Source of the DNA: Streptomyces sp. ISL-11
GTDB lineage: Bacteria > Actinomycetota > Actinomycetes > Streptomycetales > Streptomycetaceae
Assembly: GCF_018614525.1 (NCBI RefSeq)
Contig: NZ_JAGGOL010000006.1
Span: 22,677-86,676 of the forward strand
Direction: 5' to 3'
DNA length: 64,000 nt
Shown: positions 44,215 to 52,146 of the stretch, piece by piece
How the letters are laid out: every line of letters starts with the position of its first letter
Numbering within the stretch: position 1 is the stretch's first letter
Translations under genes and position numbers: made by a program
The notes under the pieces: generated by a model
Database searches by the model: none
What the model saw: only the letters and a program-made list of their open reading frames with translations
Told to the model about the DNA's origin: nothing

Positions 44215-44690
44215 GGCTACCGTCGGGCGTACCGCGAGACGACATCGCTCGAGGCGCCTCGCCCTCGGGGCGCACGGAGGGCAGGACCTTCACCGGATCC
44301 GGAGCCGAATCCGGAGCCGATCCCGAATCCGAATCTGCATCTGAAGGGAGCGGCGTGGGAGTCGAATGGGGCCGACATGAGTCCTCATTTGAGTGCAGAG
44401 GCGATGAAGCGGACGAAGCGCTTCCGGATGCCCCACGATCCTCAATGAGGATCACGAAGCGGGGAAGAGGCGTATCCACTAGAACTCATGGCGAGATCTT
44501 GTCGTATTGCCCTGGCCGAATCCGGCCGGTGTGAGGATTTGGGGTACATATCGAGCCACTGCCGCCCCCCTGACCCCGGTGCCGCATCACACATCGGAGC
44601 AGGCCCGGCCGTGCCGCATTCACCTACAGAAAGGAACATGCCCCCGAATGGGGGATTCTCACGAACATACGCCCCTTACCGTCGCCGGAG
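44215..44690. other. Intergenic region with weak hairpin
   Basis: This gap of about 475 bases holds no supported gene. CCCCC-GAAT-GGGGG at 44641-44654 can form a short hairpin about 40 bases beyond the PRC-barrel stop and may weakly terminate that transcript. The left half should contain the flavohemoglobin promoter. Confidence 0.45.
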
Positions 44691-45044
44691 CTACATATGC
44701 GGCTGGTTGTAGTAGCGGGCGAACTGGTCAAGGTAGCTGGGCTCGCCGGCGTGCTTGCCCTCGTCGAACTCGGGGGCGTCCTTGACCTGGTCCTTGGTCC
44801 GGCTGACGTAGACCTTCTTCTCGGCCGTGTCGATGCGCTCGATGGTCCCGGCCGGGAGCAGCACGTGCTTACCGAAGATCCAGACTCCGGTGTCGACGAC
44901 GAGGTAGGAGGCACCGACCTCGTCGGAGTGCTTGTCGATCTTGCCGATGCTGCCATCGGTGGCCTCGACCTTGTAGCCGATGAGGTCGATCCCCTTCTGA
45001 TACCCCGCGCTCGGGGGGTAACCCCAGATGCTCTCCTCGCTCAC
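44691..45044 (-). CDS. PRC-barrel domain protein
   Basis: The 117-residue protein is a PRC-barrel. Motifs are DLIGYKVEATDGSIGKIDKH, SYLVVDTGVWIFGKHVLLPAG and IERIDTAEKKVYVSRTKDQV. This small beta-barrel occurs in photosynthetic reaction centres, RimM and many Streptomyces stress proteins, where it is thought to mediate protein contacts. The C-terminus (SYLDQFARYYNQPHM) is typical of the stand-alone actinobacterial form. I chose the GTG at 45044 because GAGAGG lies eight bases upstream. It is downstream of the injection-system operon but separated by 142 bases, so it is probably independent. Confidence 0.9.
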   Translation of the reverse strand: MSEESIWGYPPSAGYQKGIDLIGYKVEATDGSIGKIDKHSDEVGASYLVVDTGVWIFGKHVLLPAGTIERIDTAEKKVYVSRTKDQVKDAPEFDEGKHAGEPSYLDQFARYYNQPHM

Positions 45045-45186
45045 AGCAATGCCTCTCCCATACGCGCGGCGGATTCGAAGAAACCGCTGGTTCCTGCCGA
45101 ACGTAAGCCGGAAGTCAAATGACCGCCACCGGGGTCCGCTCCGCATGGGTGACGCCAGGGCATGCGGAGGCGAGGCCGGGAGACCG

Positions 45187-46596
45187 TCACGGCTCCTGCC
45201 GTGGTCTCCCCAGCCGGTCGAACAGCATGCGCAGGTCCCGCACATCTCGTTGCCCGCTCCCCGACGGCTCGACGTTCGCGAGGGGCGCGTAGTGGTAGTC
45301 GATGCCGTGCGGCGGTCTGCGCTGGGCTTCTCCCCGAGCGTCGGTGGGCCACATGACGTCCCCGGTGACGACGCGGGTGGGGATCAGCCAGTAGTCACCC
45401 GCGCGGTAGAAGCTCGGGCTGCCGGTATCGGCGGAAGGTTCGAACCACACGTGGATGCCATCCTCCAGCGGAAGCCACTTGCCCTCTTCGACCGGCAGAG
45501 CGCCGTCGGCGGGTGCCGCGGGGGGTCCCTCGGCGGCTTCGGCCCGCTCCGGGGGCTGGTGGTCCCATCGACGTACCAGCGGGTGACGCTCGTGGACCGT
45601 GCCGACGTTCGGCTGGTGCGGGTCCTCCGCCGGGTCGGCGTCGAGGACCACCCGCCGGGCGACATGGTCGATCTCCGCGATCCGGTACAGCCTGGCACAG
45701 GTATCGGGGATGACGTCCAGAGCGGCCCGGCAGACGGAGGCGTCGTCGACGATCTCCACGACATCGCCGGCCTCGAGACCGAGTTCGTCGTCCCGGCCGA
45801 GCGTATCCAGCTCGACCGTGGGGCCGGCGATCGACCTGATGGGGAGGACCACCGAGGCGTTCTCCCGCGACCACTTGAACGTCGCTTTTCCGGCCGTGCC
45901 GCCGCAGTGCACCTCCACGCGGTAGAGCTGGTTCTCCGGGCCCCGGTAGCCGGCATCGGGCGGCAGGTCGCAGGGATCGGTCTCACCCTCCGGGCGCCGA
46001 GTGCGGGCCGCGAGCTGCCCGCGAGAGCCGAACCGCTCCTTGATCCGCTTCTTCAGGAATTCCGGAGCGGTGTTGGCGTCGGGGATCAGGGGCTCGGGGC
46101 CGAGAGCCGTCCAGTCGAGCTGCCAGACAACACGGGTGCGCGCCGTCGTGTCCGGCCCGTGCAGACCGAGGGCGACCTCGCGGATCGCCGGCGCCTCGTT
46201 GGCCGTCACCAGTCGTTCCCAGACGCGCAGGTACACCATGAACGGGCCGGGGGGCAGCTCCCTGTCCTTGTCCCGCGCCTGTTCGAGATATCCGTCGGGC
46301 TGGGTCCAGTACTCCGCGCCGTCGGACTCACACAGGATTCCCTTGACGTACATGTGGCCGGACGTCACGGTCAGCGTCCCGTCGGCGAAGGCGACCTTGA
46401 ACCCGCCGTCCTCGCCGGGCCCGACCGGGCACGCGGCCGGACCGAGGACATCGGTGGTCAGCGAACGCAGGTAGTGCAGCAGGATCGCCGTCTGCTCATT
46501 CATCTCGGAGTCGAGCTGCACCCGCCCCTGCTGGGACAGGACGGCCGAGAACCGCTGGGCCGGGTCGAATGTGACCCGTGAGAAGTCGCCTTGCAT
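45187..46596 (-). CDS. DUF6519 protein of contractile injection system
   Basis: This 469-residue protein matches the DUF6519 family found at the end of actinobacterial contractile injection loci. The start is MQGDFSRVTFDPAQRFSAVL followed by QQGRVQLDSEMNEQTAILLH. Later segments include YLRVWERLVTANEAPAIREVAL and YRVEVHCGG. Its beta-rich character suggests a baseplate or fibre-associated structural part. The ATG at 46596 follows AGGAAG. It is the last gene of the operon read from right to left, 79 bases after the tail-I-like gene. Exact function is not known. Confidence 0.85.
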   Translation of the reverse strand: MQGDFSRVTFDPAQRFSAVLSQQGRVQLDSEMNEQTAILLHYLRSLTTDVLGPAACPVGPGEDGGFKVAFADGTLTVTSGHMYVKGILCESDGAEYWTQPDGYLEQARDKDRELPPGPFMVYLRVWERLVTANEAPAIREVALGLHGPDTTARTRVVWQLDWTALGPEPLIPDANTAPEFLKKRIKERFGSRGQLAARTRRPEGETDPCDLPPDAGYRGPENQLYRVEVHCGGTAGKATFKWSRENASVVLPIRSIAGPTVELDTLGRDDELGLEAGDVVEIVDDASVCRAALDVIPDTCARLYRIAEIDHVARRVVLDADPAEDPHQPNVGTVHERHPLVRRWDHQPPERAEAAEGPPAAPADGALPVEEGKWLPLEDGIHVWFEPSADTGSPSFYRAGDYWLIPTRVVTGDVMWPTDARGEAQRRPPHGIDYHYAPLANVEPSGSGQRDVRDLRMLFDRLGRPRQEP

Positions 46597-46675
46597 GGTG
46601 GTGCGCTTCCTGACTGGTGGAGGGAGCCTGACTGGGTGGAGGGAGATCGCCTGCGCGCGGTCCGCGATCGCAGGC

Positions 46676-48916
46676 TCACGTGACGAAGAAGAGGCCGCTG
46701 TCACAGCCGGCGGGTGTGTACTCGGCGAGGCGGGCTCGCAGGTTTTCCTCCCGCAGCGGCACGAAGAGGTCATGAAGGGCACCCGGTTCCGAACCGTCCG
46801 CCGCGCCCCGGCGGACCTCCTCGGCACAGTTGTCGTGGAGTTGGGCGTATCCGGGAGTGCCGTAGCGGGTACTGGTGAATCTCAGGGCGACGCGCCCGGG
46901 ATCGCCGGAATGCTCGGGCTCGCAGTGGAACCGGGGTGGTGTCCGGGAGACCGGCGGCAGCCAGCAGAAGCGGACGCACCCCTTGGTGCGACGCGCCACG
47001 TGGACCTCCCCGTCGAGGAGGCAGTTCTCCAGCAGCCCCACGGCGCGGGGGCGCAGCACCCCGATCACGGTCGTGCGCTGCGCGGAGAGCACCACATGGG
47101 CCTGACGGCCCTCCGGGCCGGTCAAGGCCGCCGACGACCGGTCGGTGGCGTCCAGCACGGAGTCGGCGAGACAGACGTGGTTGGGCTCGGTCGCCGCCTC
47201 GTCCTGGTTGACGACGATGGTCCCGAGGATGCTGTGCTCGACCCGTACGCACGCCGGGGTGTCGATCAGCTCCAGGCTCGCCTCCTCGGGATGCTGCGGG
47301 CGGCATCGCTCGCCGACATCCCAGCCGGGCACCAACGTGCAGTGCCGGACGACGACTTCGGCCACCGCTCCCCGCACCTGGACGCTGCGTCCGGTGACCA
47401 GGAGGCCGTCGAGGACGATCCTCGGCAGCGGCCCCGCGCCCTCTCCGGTGCCGGTGATCCGCAGGGCGTCGGGGCGGTTGCCGGACCAGTCGAGCAGGCG
47501 GAGCACCGGGCGGGCGCCGTCGGCCGCTCGTACGGCCAGGACGTCCCCCCTGTCCAGACGGATGTCGATGATGTCCTGGTAGGCGTCGTTCCCGGTGATC
47601 TCGACGACTGCCTCGGCCGGAACGGCCGCCCCGGAGAATGCCGTCGTCTCGGAAGACGGCGTCGCCCCTGACTTCCACTTCCCCACTGCCGCGGGGTCGG
47701 GAACGGCTTCGGACTGCGCGGACCCGGGCCGCGCCGGGCGCGGCTCCTTGTCGGTGCGCCATCGTTCGAGAGCATCGGTGATGCGGGCGTGCTCCTCTCC
47801 GGGGCCCACTCGGTACACCACGGCTCGCCCATCGGCGGCCGCGACGTCGGGGCGGGGGTACTCACCTCCGCCGAGTTCGCCGGCAGAGCCGTAGTGGTAG
47901 GTCACTAGGACGTCGGTGTCGGGCGCGTCACGGGCCGGAAAGGCGATGCGGCCGAGGACCGGGTCGAGGGCCACCTGCCCGGCGCGCGGCCGGTAGTTCC
48001 ATTCCGTGAGGTCGGCCACCACGATCCGGTCGAGCGGCACCGGCGCGCCGTGGGGCCCGGTCCACACGCACACACTCTTGCCCGGCCCGTAGTAGTCGGC
48101 GAGGCGTTCGCTCAGGGCCCGCCGCCTGATCGGTGCCGGGACGTTCATCTCGTCCGCGGTGTGGCAGGGGGCCGGCTCCGGCACCGGCTTGGTGAACAGC
48201 TGCGTGTCGTTGCCCAGCATGCTGAAGGTGTAGCGGGAGGGCGCCCTGTCGACGCAGTAGGCCGGGGCATGGGTCACCGAATGGGCGCTTAGCCGCCAGA
48301 CCTGCAGGCCCAGGCCGGGGATGCCGTAACGGCCGGAGCGGTGCGCGGCACCGGTGCGCGGCACTTCCACGGTGCGGGCCAGTTCGTCGAACGGTCCGGC
48401 GACCCGGTCGAGGGCGTCGACTCGGCGCAGGTCGGGCAGCCGGCCCCGGCGCAGGCGTCGGCGGGCGCCGTGGTCGTCGGCCGGGTACCGGCGGACCGGT
48501 TGGGTGAGGGAGAGGAACGCGCGGTACTCCACGGCGCGGGCGGGCCATCCGGCCACATCGGCCGCGAGGTCCTCGAGCAGGGCGAGGGTGCCCTTGCGGC
48601 GGCGGTTGGCGACGGTGTCGGCCACCTCCCGGCGGGGCACGGCCGCGGCGAGCCACCGCTGGGCCACGGCCCCGCCCTCCCCGGGCGCGGCCGCCCTGGG
48701 CAGCACACGATGACCGACGAGGTCTCCGAGATAGGGAACGACCCAGTCGCCGCAGGTCTCGATGAACCAGTCGGCGTAGAGCCGCTCGATGTCGGCTTCG
48801 ACGAGATCGGCCTGTTCGGCGATGACGGAGAGCAGTGCGTACAGCCGCCTGCCGGTTTCCTCGTCCCGCCGCCGGTGGACGGCGGGCAGCAGTTCGTACA
48901 GCTGGTCCGGGGTCAT
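46676..48916 (-). CDS. Tail protein I-like baseplate/fibre protein
   Basis: The 746-residue protein starts like phage tail protein I or baseplate wedge proteins (LYELLPAVHRRRDEETGRRL and WVVPYLGDLVGHRVLP). It continues into a large beta-rich C-terminal half with helix-like repeats (LELIDTPACVRVEHSILGTI, AHVVLSAQRTTVIGVLRPRA). That half could be a right-handed beta-helix fibre or receptor-binding part. GGAGG precedes the ATG at 48916, and the start overlaps the preceding gpJ-like stop by ATGA. It should sit at the outer edge of the injection-system baseplate. Its C-terminus is the most likely target-binding surface in this operon. Confidence 0.82.
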   Translation of the reverse strand: MTPDQLYELLPAVHRRRDEETGRRLYALLSVIAEQADLVEADIERLYADWFIETCGDWVVPYLGDLVGHRVLPRAAAPGEGGAVAQRWLAAAVPRREVADTVANRRRKGTLALLEDLAADVAGWPARAVEYRAFLSLTQPVRRYPADDHGARRRLRRGRLPDLRRVDALDRVAGPFDELARTVEVPRTGAAHRSGRYGIPGLGLQVWRLSAHSVTHAPAYCVDRAPSRYTFSMLGNDTQLFTKPVPEPAPCHTADEMNVPAPIRRRALSERLADYYGPGKSVCVWTGPHGAPVPLDRIVVADLTEWNYRPRAGQVALDPVLGRIAFPARDAPDTDVLVTYHYGSAGELGGGEYPRPDVAAADGRAVVYRVGPGEEHARITDALERWRTDKEPRPARPGSAQSEAVPDPAAVGKWKSGATPSSETTAFSGAAVPAEAVVEITGNDAYQDIIDIRLDRGDVLAVRAADGARPVLRLLDWSGNRPDALRITGTGEGAGPLPRIVLDGLLVTGRSVQVRGAVAEVVVRHCTLVPGWDVGERCRPQHPEEASLELIDTPACVRVEHSILGTIVVNQDEAATEPNHVCLADSVLDATDRSSAALTGPEGRQAHVVLSAQRTTVIGVLRPRAVGLLENCLLDGEVHVARRTKGCVRFCWLPPVSRTPPRFHCEPEHSGDPGRVALRFTSTRYGTPGYAQLHDNCAEEVRRGAADGSEPGALHDLFVPLREENLRARLAEYTPAGCDSGLFFVT

Positions 48917-51900
48917 GGGATCCTCCGCAGTACGAGGGTCTCGGGAGCCGCCGGGTCCAGCACGGCGAGCTGGGCGGGGCGCAGTGCTCGCCGTACGACC
49001 AGTTCGGATACCGAATTCACCAGCTCGGTGTCGATCACGGCGGGGGCGATGTCGGGGTTGAGCCGGAGGAGTTCGTCGAGCGTGAGCCCGTTCCGTTCGG
49101 CGACCGAGGTGAGCGTGTCGCCGACGACCACTTTGTGGCGCGTCTCCCGGCACTCGGCGGGCCGGGCGGGGACGCAGGGCGCGGCGGCGGTGAGCTGATC
49201 GGCGAGCTGTTTCAGGCCCATGGTGTCGATGTCGTCCGGGATGCCCGTGAAGAGGTCGACGTCGACGTAGTCGACCCCGGCCACCGACTGTGCGGCGGAG
49301 ATGGCGCCGCTCAGAAGGACGGGCTCGGCGAGTCCGGCACGCGCGAAACCCAGGGCGTCGTGAAGGGCCGAGCGGACCGCGGGCCCGACCGTGTCCCACG
49401 TACGGTCGGGCAGTACCCGCACACCGGCCGACAGGACGAGCAGGACCCGGTCCCGTATGGCCACGCGCACCGGCAGTTGGGGGTCCCCGTACCGGGTCAG
49501 CGCGGCCTCCAGGGCTGCCAGGAGGGGTGAGGCCGGGGCCATCGGGGCGTCGTCGACGGCGGCGACCGTGACGAGGACGATCCGGCGGCCCCCGTCGACG
49601 ACATGCTGTGCGATGGCTTTGCCGATGCCCGTGAAGGCCCGCGCGAAGTCCTCGTAGTCACGGAGGGAGACCAGCCTGTCCAGTGCCCGCAGGCGCAGGG
49701 GGACACGGAAGCGGGTGCTCTCGACGCCGTCCGCGTCGGTCCCGCCGGTCGCGGGCAACGGGTTGGTGACGGCGCTGACCCCGAACGGTCTGCTGACCAC
49801 ATGGTTGACCTGCCCCGCGGGCACGTTGCCGGCCCTGCCCGATCCGATGCGGTACCGGGCGGTGACGTTCTCCGTCCCGGTGGGCAGCCGGGAGCCGTGT
49901 CGCCCGTCGCCGAACTCCACGGCGGCCTTGCCGTCGGCACCGGTCCGCAGACGGTATCCGGGATCGGCCGGACCCAGGTCGGTGAGATCCTCCGTCTGCG
50001 GCCAGGCCGTGTCGCCGACCCGCAGGGTCAGAGTGTCGGCCGCGCCGTCGGGGGTCGGGGCGGGGAGCCAGGTGAGGGGGCTCTGGCGGAGCGGGAAGGT
50101 CTGTCCGGCCTGTCCCGCGTCGCCGCTGCCCAGTACCTCGTCGCGCGTCTCGCCCGCGGTGGAGGGGGTGACGTTGCCGCGGACGACGACGGTGTCGCGC
50201 CGGTAGCGGTAGGCGAGCCCGGTGGTCAGGAGGAGTGTGGTCCGCACGCGGTCGCCGGGGCGCAGCGGATCGTGGTTCTGGCGCACGCCGCCGAGCATGA
50301 CCAGCTCCGTGCCGCGTACGCCGGCGATGTACGGAACGTCGGTGCGCTCTCCGGAGACGATCAGCCACCGGCCGGGTCGCAGCCCCTCGTAGGCACCGTC
50401 CAGGGTGATCTCCCGGCCTTCCACCTCGTCCGGCAGAGGGCGTTCGGCCACCGGAAGCGGTTCACCGGCGGCCCAGACGGTGATCTCGCGACGCACATCG
50501 GCTTTGGCATAGTCGCTGGGCAGGCGACGGGAAAGCTGGAGTCGCGTCACCTTCACCGCCACCCTCCGGCCGACCTCGGCGCGCTGCGTCACCTCCATCA
50601 CCTGGCGCACCAGCGGTGTACCGCTGCCTCGCTGCACCACGACCCAGCTCCTGGGAAGGATCGCGTCGTAGACGGCGTCGAGGGTGAGCTGGCGGCCCTC
50701 CAGGGCGGGTTGATCGTCGCTCGGCGCGTCGACCTCGATCAGAGGTCTTCCCTCCCCTTCGGTCTCTTCGATAGTGGCGCCACAGGGGGTGGCCTTGACC
50801 CGGAGCCACTGCACCTCGACGAGTTCGTCGGGCGCGGCCACGGAGACCGTGTCCATGGCGCGGTAGAGCTGCCCGGCCAGCTGGGGGCGGGCCGCGGCGA
50901 GCAGGCGAGGAAGCGTGTCGGAAGCCTCGGAGTAGAGGTCGGCGACGGAGGTGGGAACATCGTGGGGCCCCGTGGGCGGGCGGGACGGCGGCCGGTCGAG
51001 CGCGGCCAGTGCGGGCGTGAGGCCCACCAGCGCGGACGCGCCCTGACCGGTGCCGGCGGCCCCGTTGCCGACGTGCTCGTCGGCAGACCTGCGCAGGTCC
51101 ACCAGCTCCGGGGAGTCGGCAGCGGCGGCGGCCGCGGCCGACAACACCCCGGCCTGCTCGACGACGGGCTCCAGCCATGCCTCGACGGCCGTGTCACCGG
51201 TGACGCGGGCGACGGCCAGGTGCTCGGTGAGCCGTCGCACGGGACCCGCGAGCTCGTCGAAGAACCGGTTGGGCTGGGGACGCATGCCCTGTTCCAGGAG
51301 AGGAAGCAGCACCTGCGCCTTGATCTCCTTGGCCACTGTCCCGGCCGGTGGGCGACGCGCCGCGAAGTCCACGGCGGTCCGCAGACGCGCCACGGCCTCT
51401 CCGTACAGCTGCGCCGGTGACGGGGATTCGAAGATCACCGCGGTGCGGTCGTTCCGCGCATCGGGACGGGTCTCGCGGACGGTGCGGACGACGCGCTGTC
51501 CGGGGACCGAGAACAGGAACAGCAGGCGATCCCCCGCCCGGATCGACGGGTGGATTCCGGCCAGTTCGAGATCCTGCATCGCTCTCGCCCGATCCGGTGT
51601 GATGGACGGCGGGCCGGTCAGGCGGACGGGGAGCCGATTCCACTCGGCCCGTGCGACGAGATCCTCGGAGGTCTCGAAGGTCTGCGGGAGGGCGCCGGGC
51701 AGTGGGGCGCTCTTGACCTGGGAACCCGCCGGGATCGTGGAGCCGGCCTCGGGATCGAGGGTGTAGGCGAGGTGAGCGGCGGCGGCGAGGGCGGGCCGGG
51801 GCCGGTGGCCCACCAGCCGGCCGAGCCGGGTCAGCGAGTCCTGCTCGGTGGCGGTGCGCAGATAGCCCTCGTCGGCGATGCGTTCCTGATAGAAGGTCAG

Positions 51901-52146
51901 GACATCCGCGATCATGGCCCAGCCGTCGAGCAGGGCGATCGAGGGGTCGTCCGGCTCACGGGTCGTCAGCCGGGACAGTTCGGGACGGTCGGTGCCGGAC
52001 AGCCGGGCCAGCATCGACTCCAGGAACTGCCCGTGTGTGCCGATCCGGCGGTTCAGCGCCGGCAGGCCGGGGCGGTTCCAGACGTCGACGGGGGTGGAGA
52101 CCCGGACCCCGGTGCAGCAGCCGCAACGGTCGAGTGGACCGCTCAT
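48913..52146 (-). CDS. Baseplate protein J-like, large form with LysM-like end
   Basis: This 1077-residue protein is a gpJ-like baseplate wedge component. Early motifs include FLESMLARLSGTDRPELSRL, DVLTFYQERIADEGYLRTAT and LAYTLDPEAGSTIPAGSQV. A gpJ core near residues 740-900 has VEFGDGRHGSRLPTGTENVTARYRIGSGRAGNV (seen as FGDGRHGSRLPTG and RYRIGSGRAGNV). The C-terminus has a LysM-like segment (HKVVVGDTLTSVAERNGLTLDELLRLNPD). It is coupled by ATGA overlaps on both sides. GAGGAGG precedes the ATG. Together with the next upstream gpJ-like gene it should form the wedge ring of the injection system. Confidence 0.88.
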   Translation of the reverse strand: MSGPLDRCGCCTGVRVSTPVDVWNRPGLPALNRRIGTHGQFLESMLARLSGTDRPELSRLTTREPDDPSIALLDGWAMIADVLTFYQERIADEGYLRTATEQDSLTRLGRLVGHRPRPALAAAAHLAYTLDPEAGSTIPAGSQVKSAPLPGALPQTFETSEDLVARAEWNRLPVRLTGPPSITPDRARAMQDLELAGIHPSIRAGDRLLFLFSVPGQRVVRTVRETRPDARNDRTAVIFESPSPAQLYGEAVARLRTAVDFAARRPPAGTVAKEIKAQVLLPLLEQGMRPQPNRFFDELAGPVRRLTEHLAVARVTGDTAVEAWLEPVVEQAGVLSAAAAAAADSPELVDLRRSADEHVGNGAAGTGQGASALVGLTPALAALDRPPSRPPTGPHDVPTSVADLYSEASDTLPRLLAAARPQLAGQLYRAMDTVSVAAPDELVEVQWLRVKATPCGATIEETEGEGRPLIEVDAPSDDQPALEGRQLTLDAVYDAILPRSWVVVQRGSGTPLVRQVMEVTQRAEVGRRVAVKVTRLQLSRRLPSDYAKADVRREITVWAAGEPLPVAERPLPDEVEGREITLDGAYEGLRPGRWLIVSGERTDVPYIAGVRGTELVMLGGVRQNHDPLRPGDRVRTTLLLTTGLAYRYRRDTVVVRGNVTPSTAGETRDEVLGSGDAGQAGQTFPLRQSPLTWLPAPTPDGAADTLTLRVGDTAWPQTEDLTDLGPADPGYRLRTGADGKAAVEFGDGRHGSRLPTGTENVTARYRIGSGRAGNVPAGQVNHVVSRPFGVSAVTNPLPATGGTDADGVESTRFRVPLRLRALDRLVSLRDYEDFARAFTGIGKAIAQHVVDGGRRIVLVTVAAVDDAPMAPASPLLAALEAALTRYGDPQLPVRVAIRDRVLLVLSAGVRVLPDRTWDTVGPAVRSALHDALGFARAGLAEPVLLSGAISAAQSVAGVDYVDVDLFTGIPDDIDTMGLKQLADQLTAAAPCVPARPAECRETRHKVVVGDTLTSVAERNGLTLDELLRLNPDIAPAVIDTELVNSVSELVVRRALRPAQLAVLDPAAPETLVLRRIP

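Noticed and set aside
44488..44712. Short plus-strand frames between the flavohemoglobin and PRC-barrel genes
   Set aside because: Composition is unlike coding sequence, with no ribosome binding site and no family.
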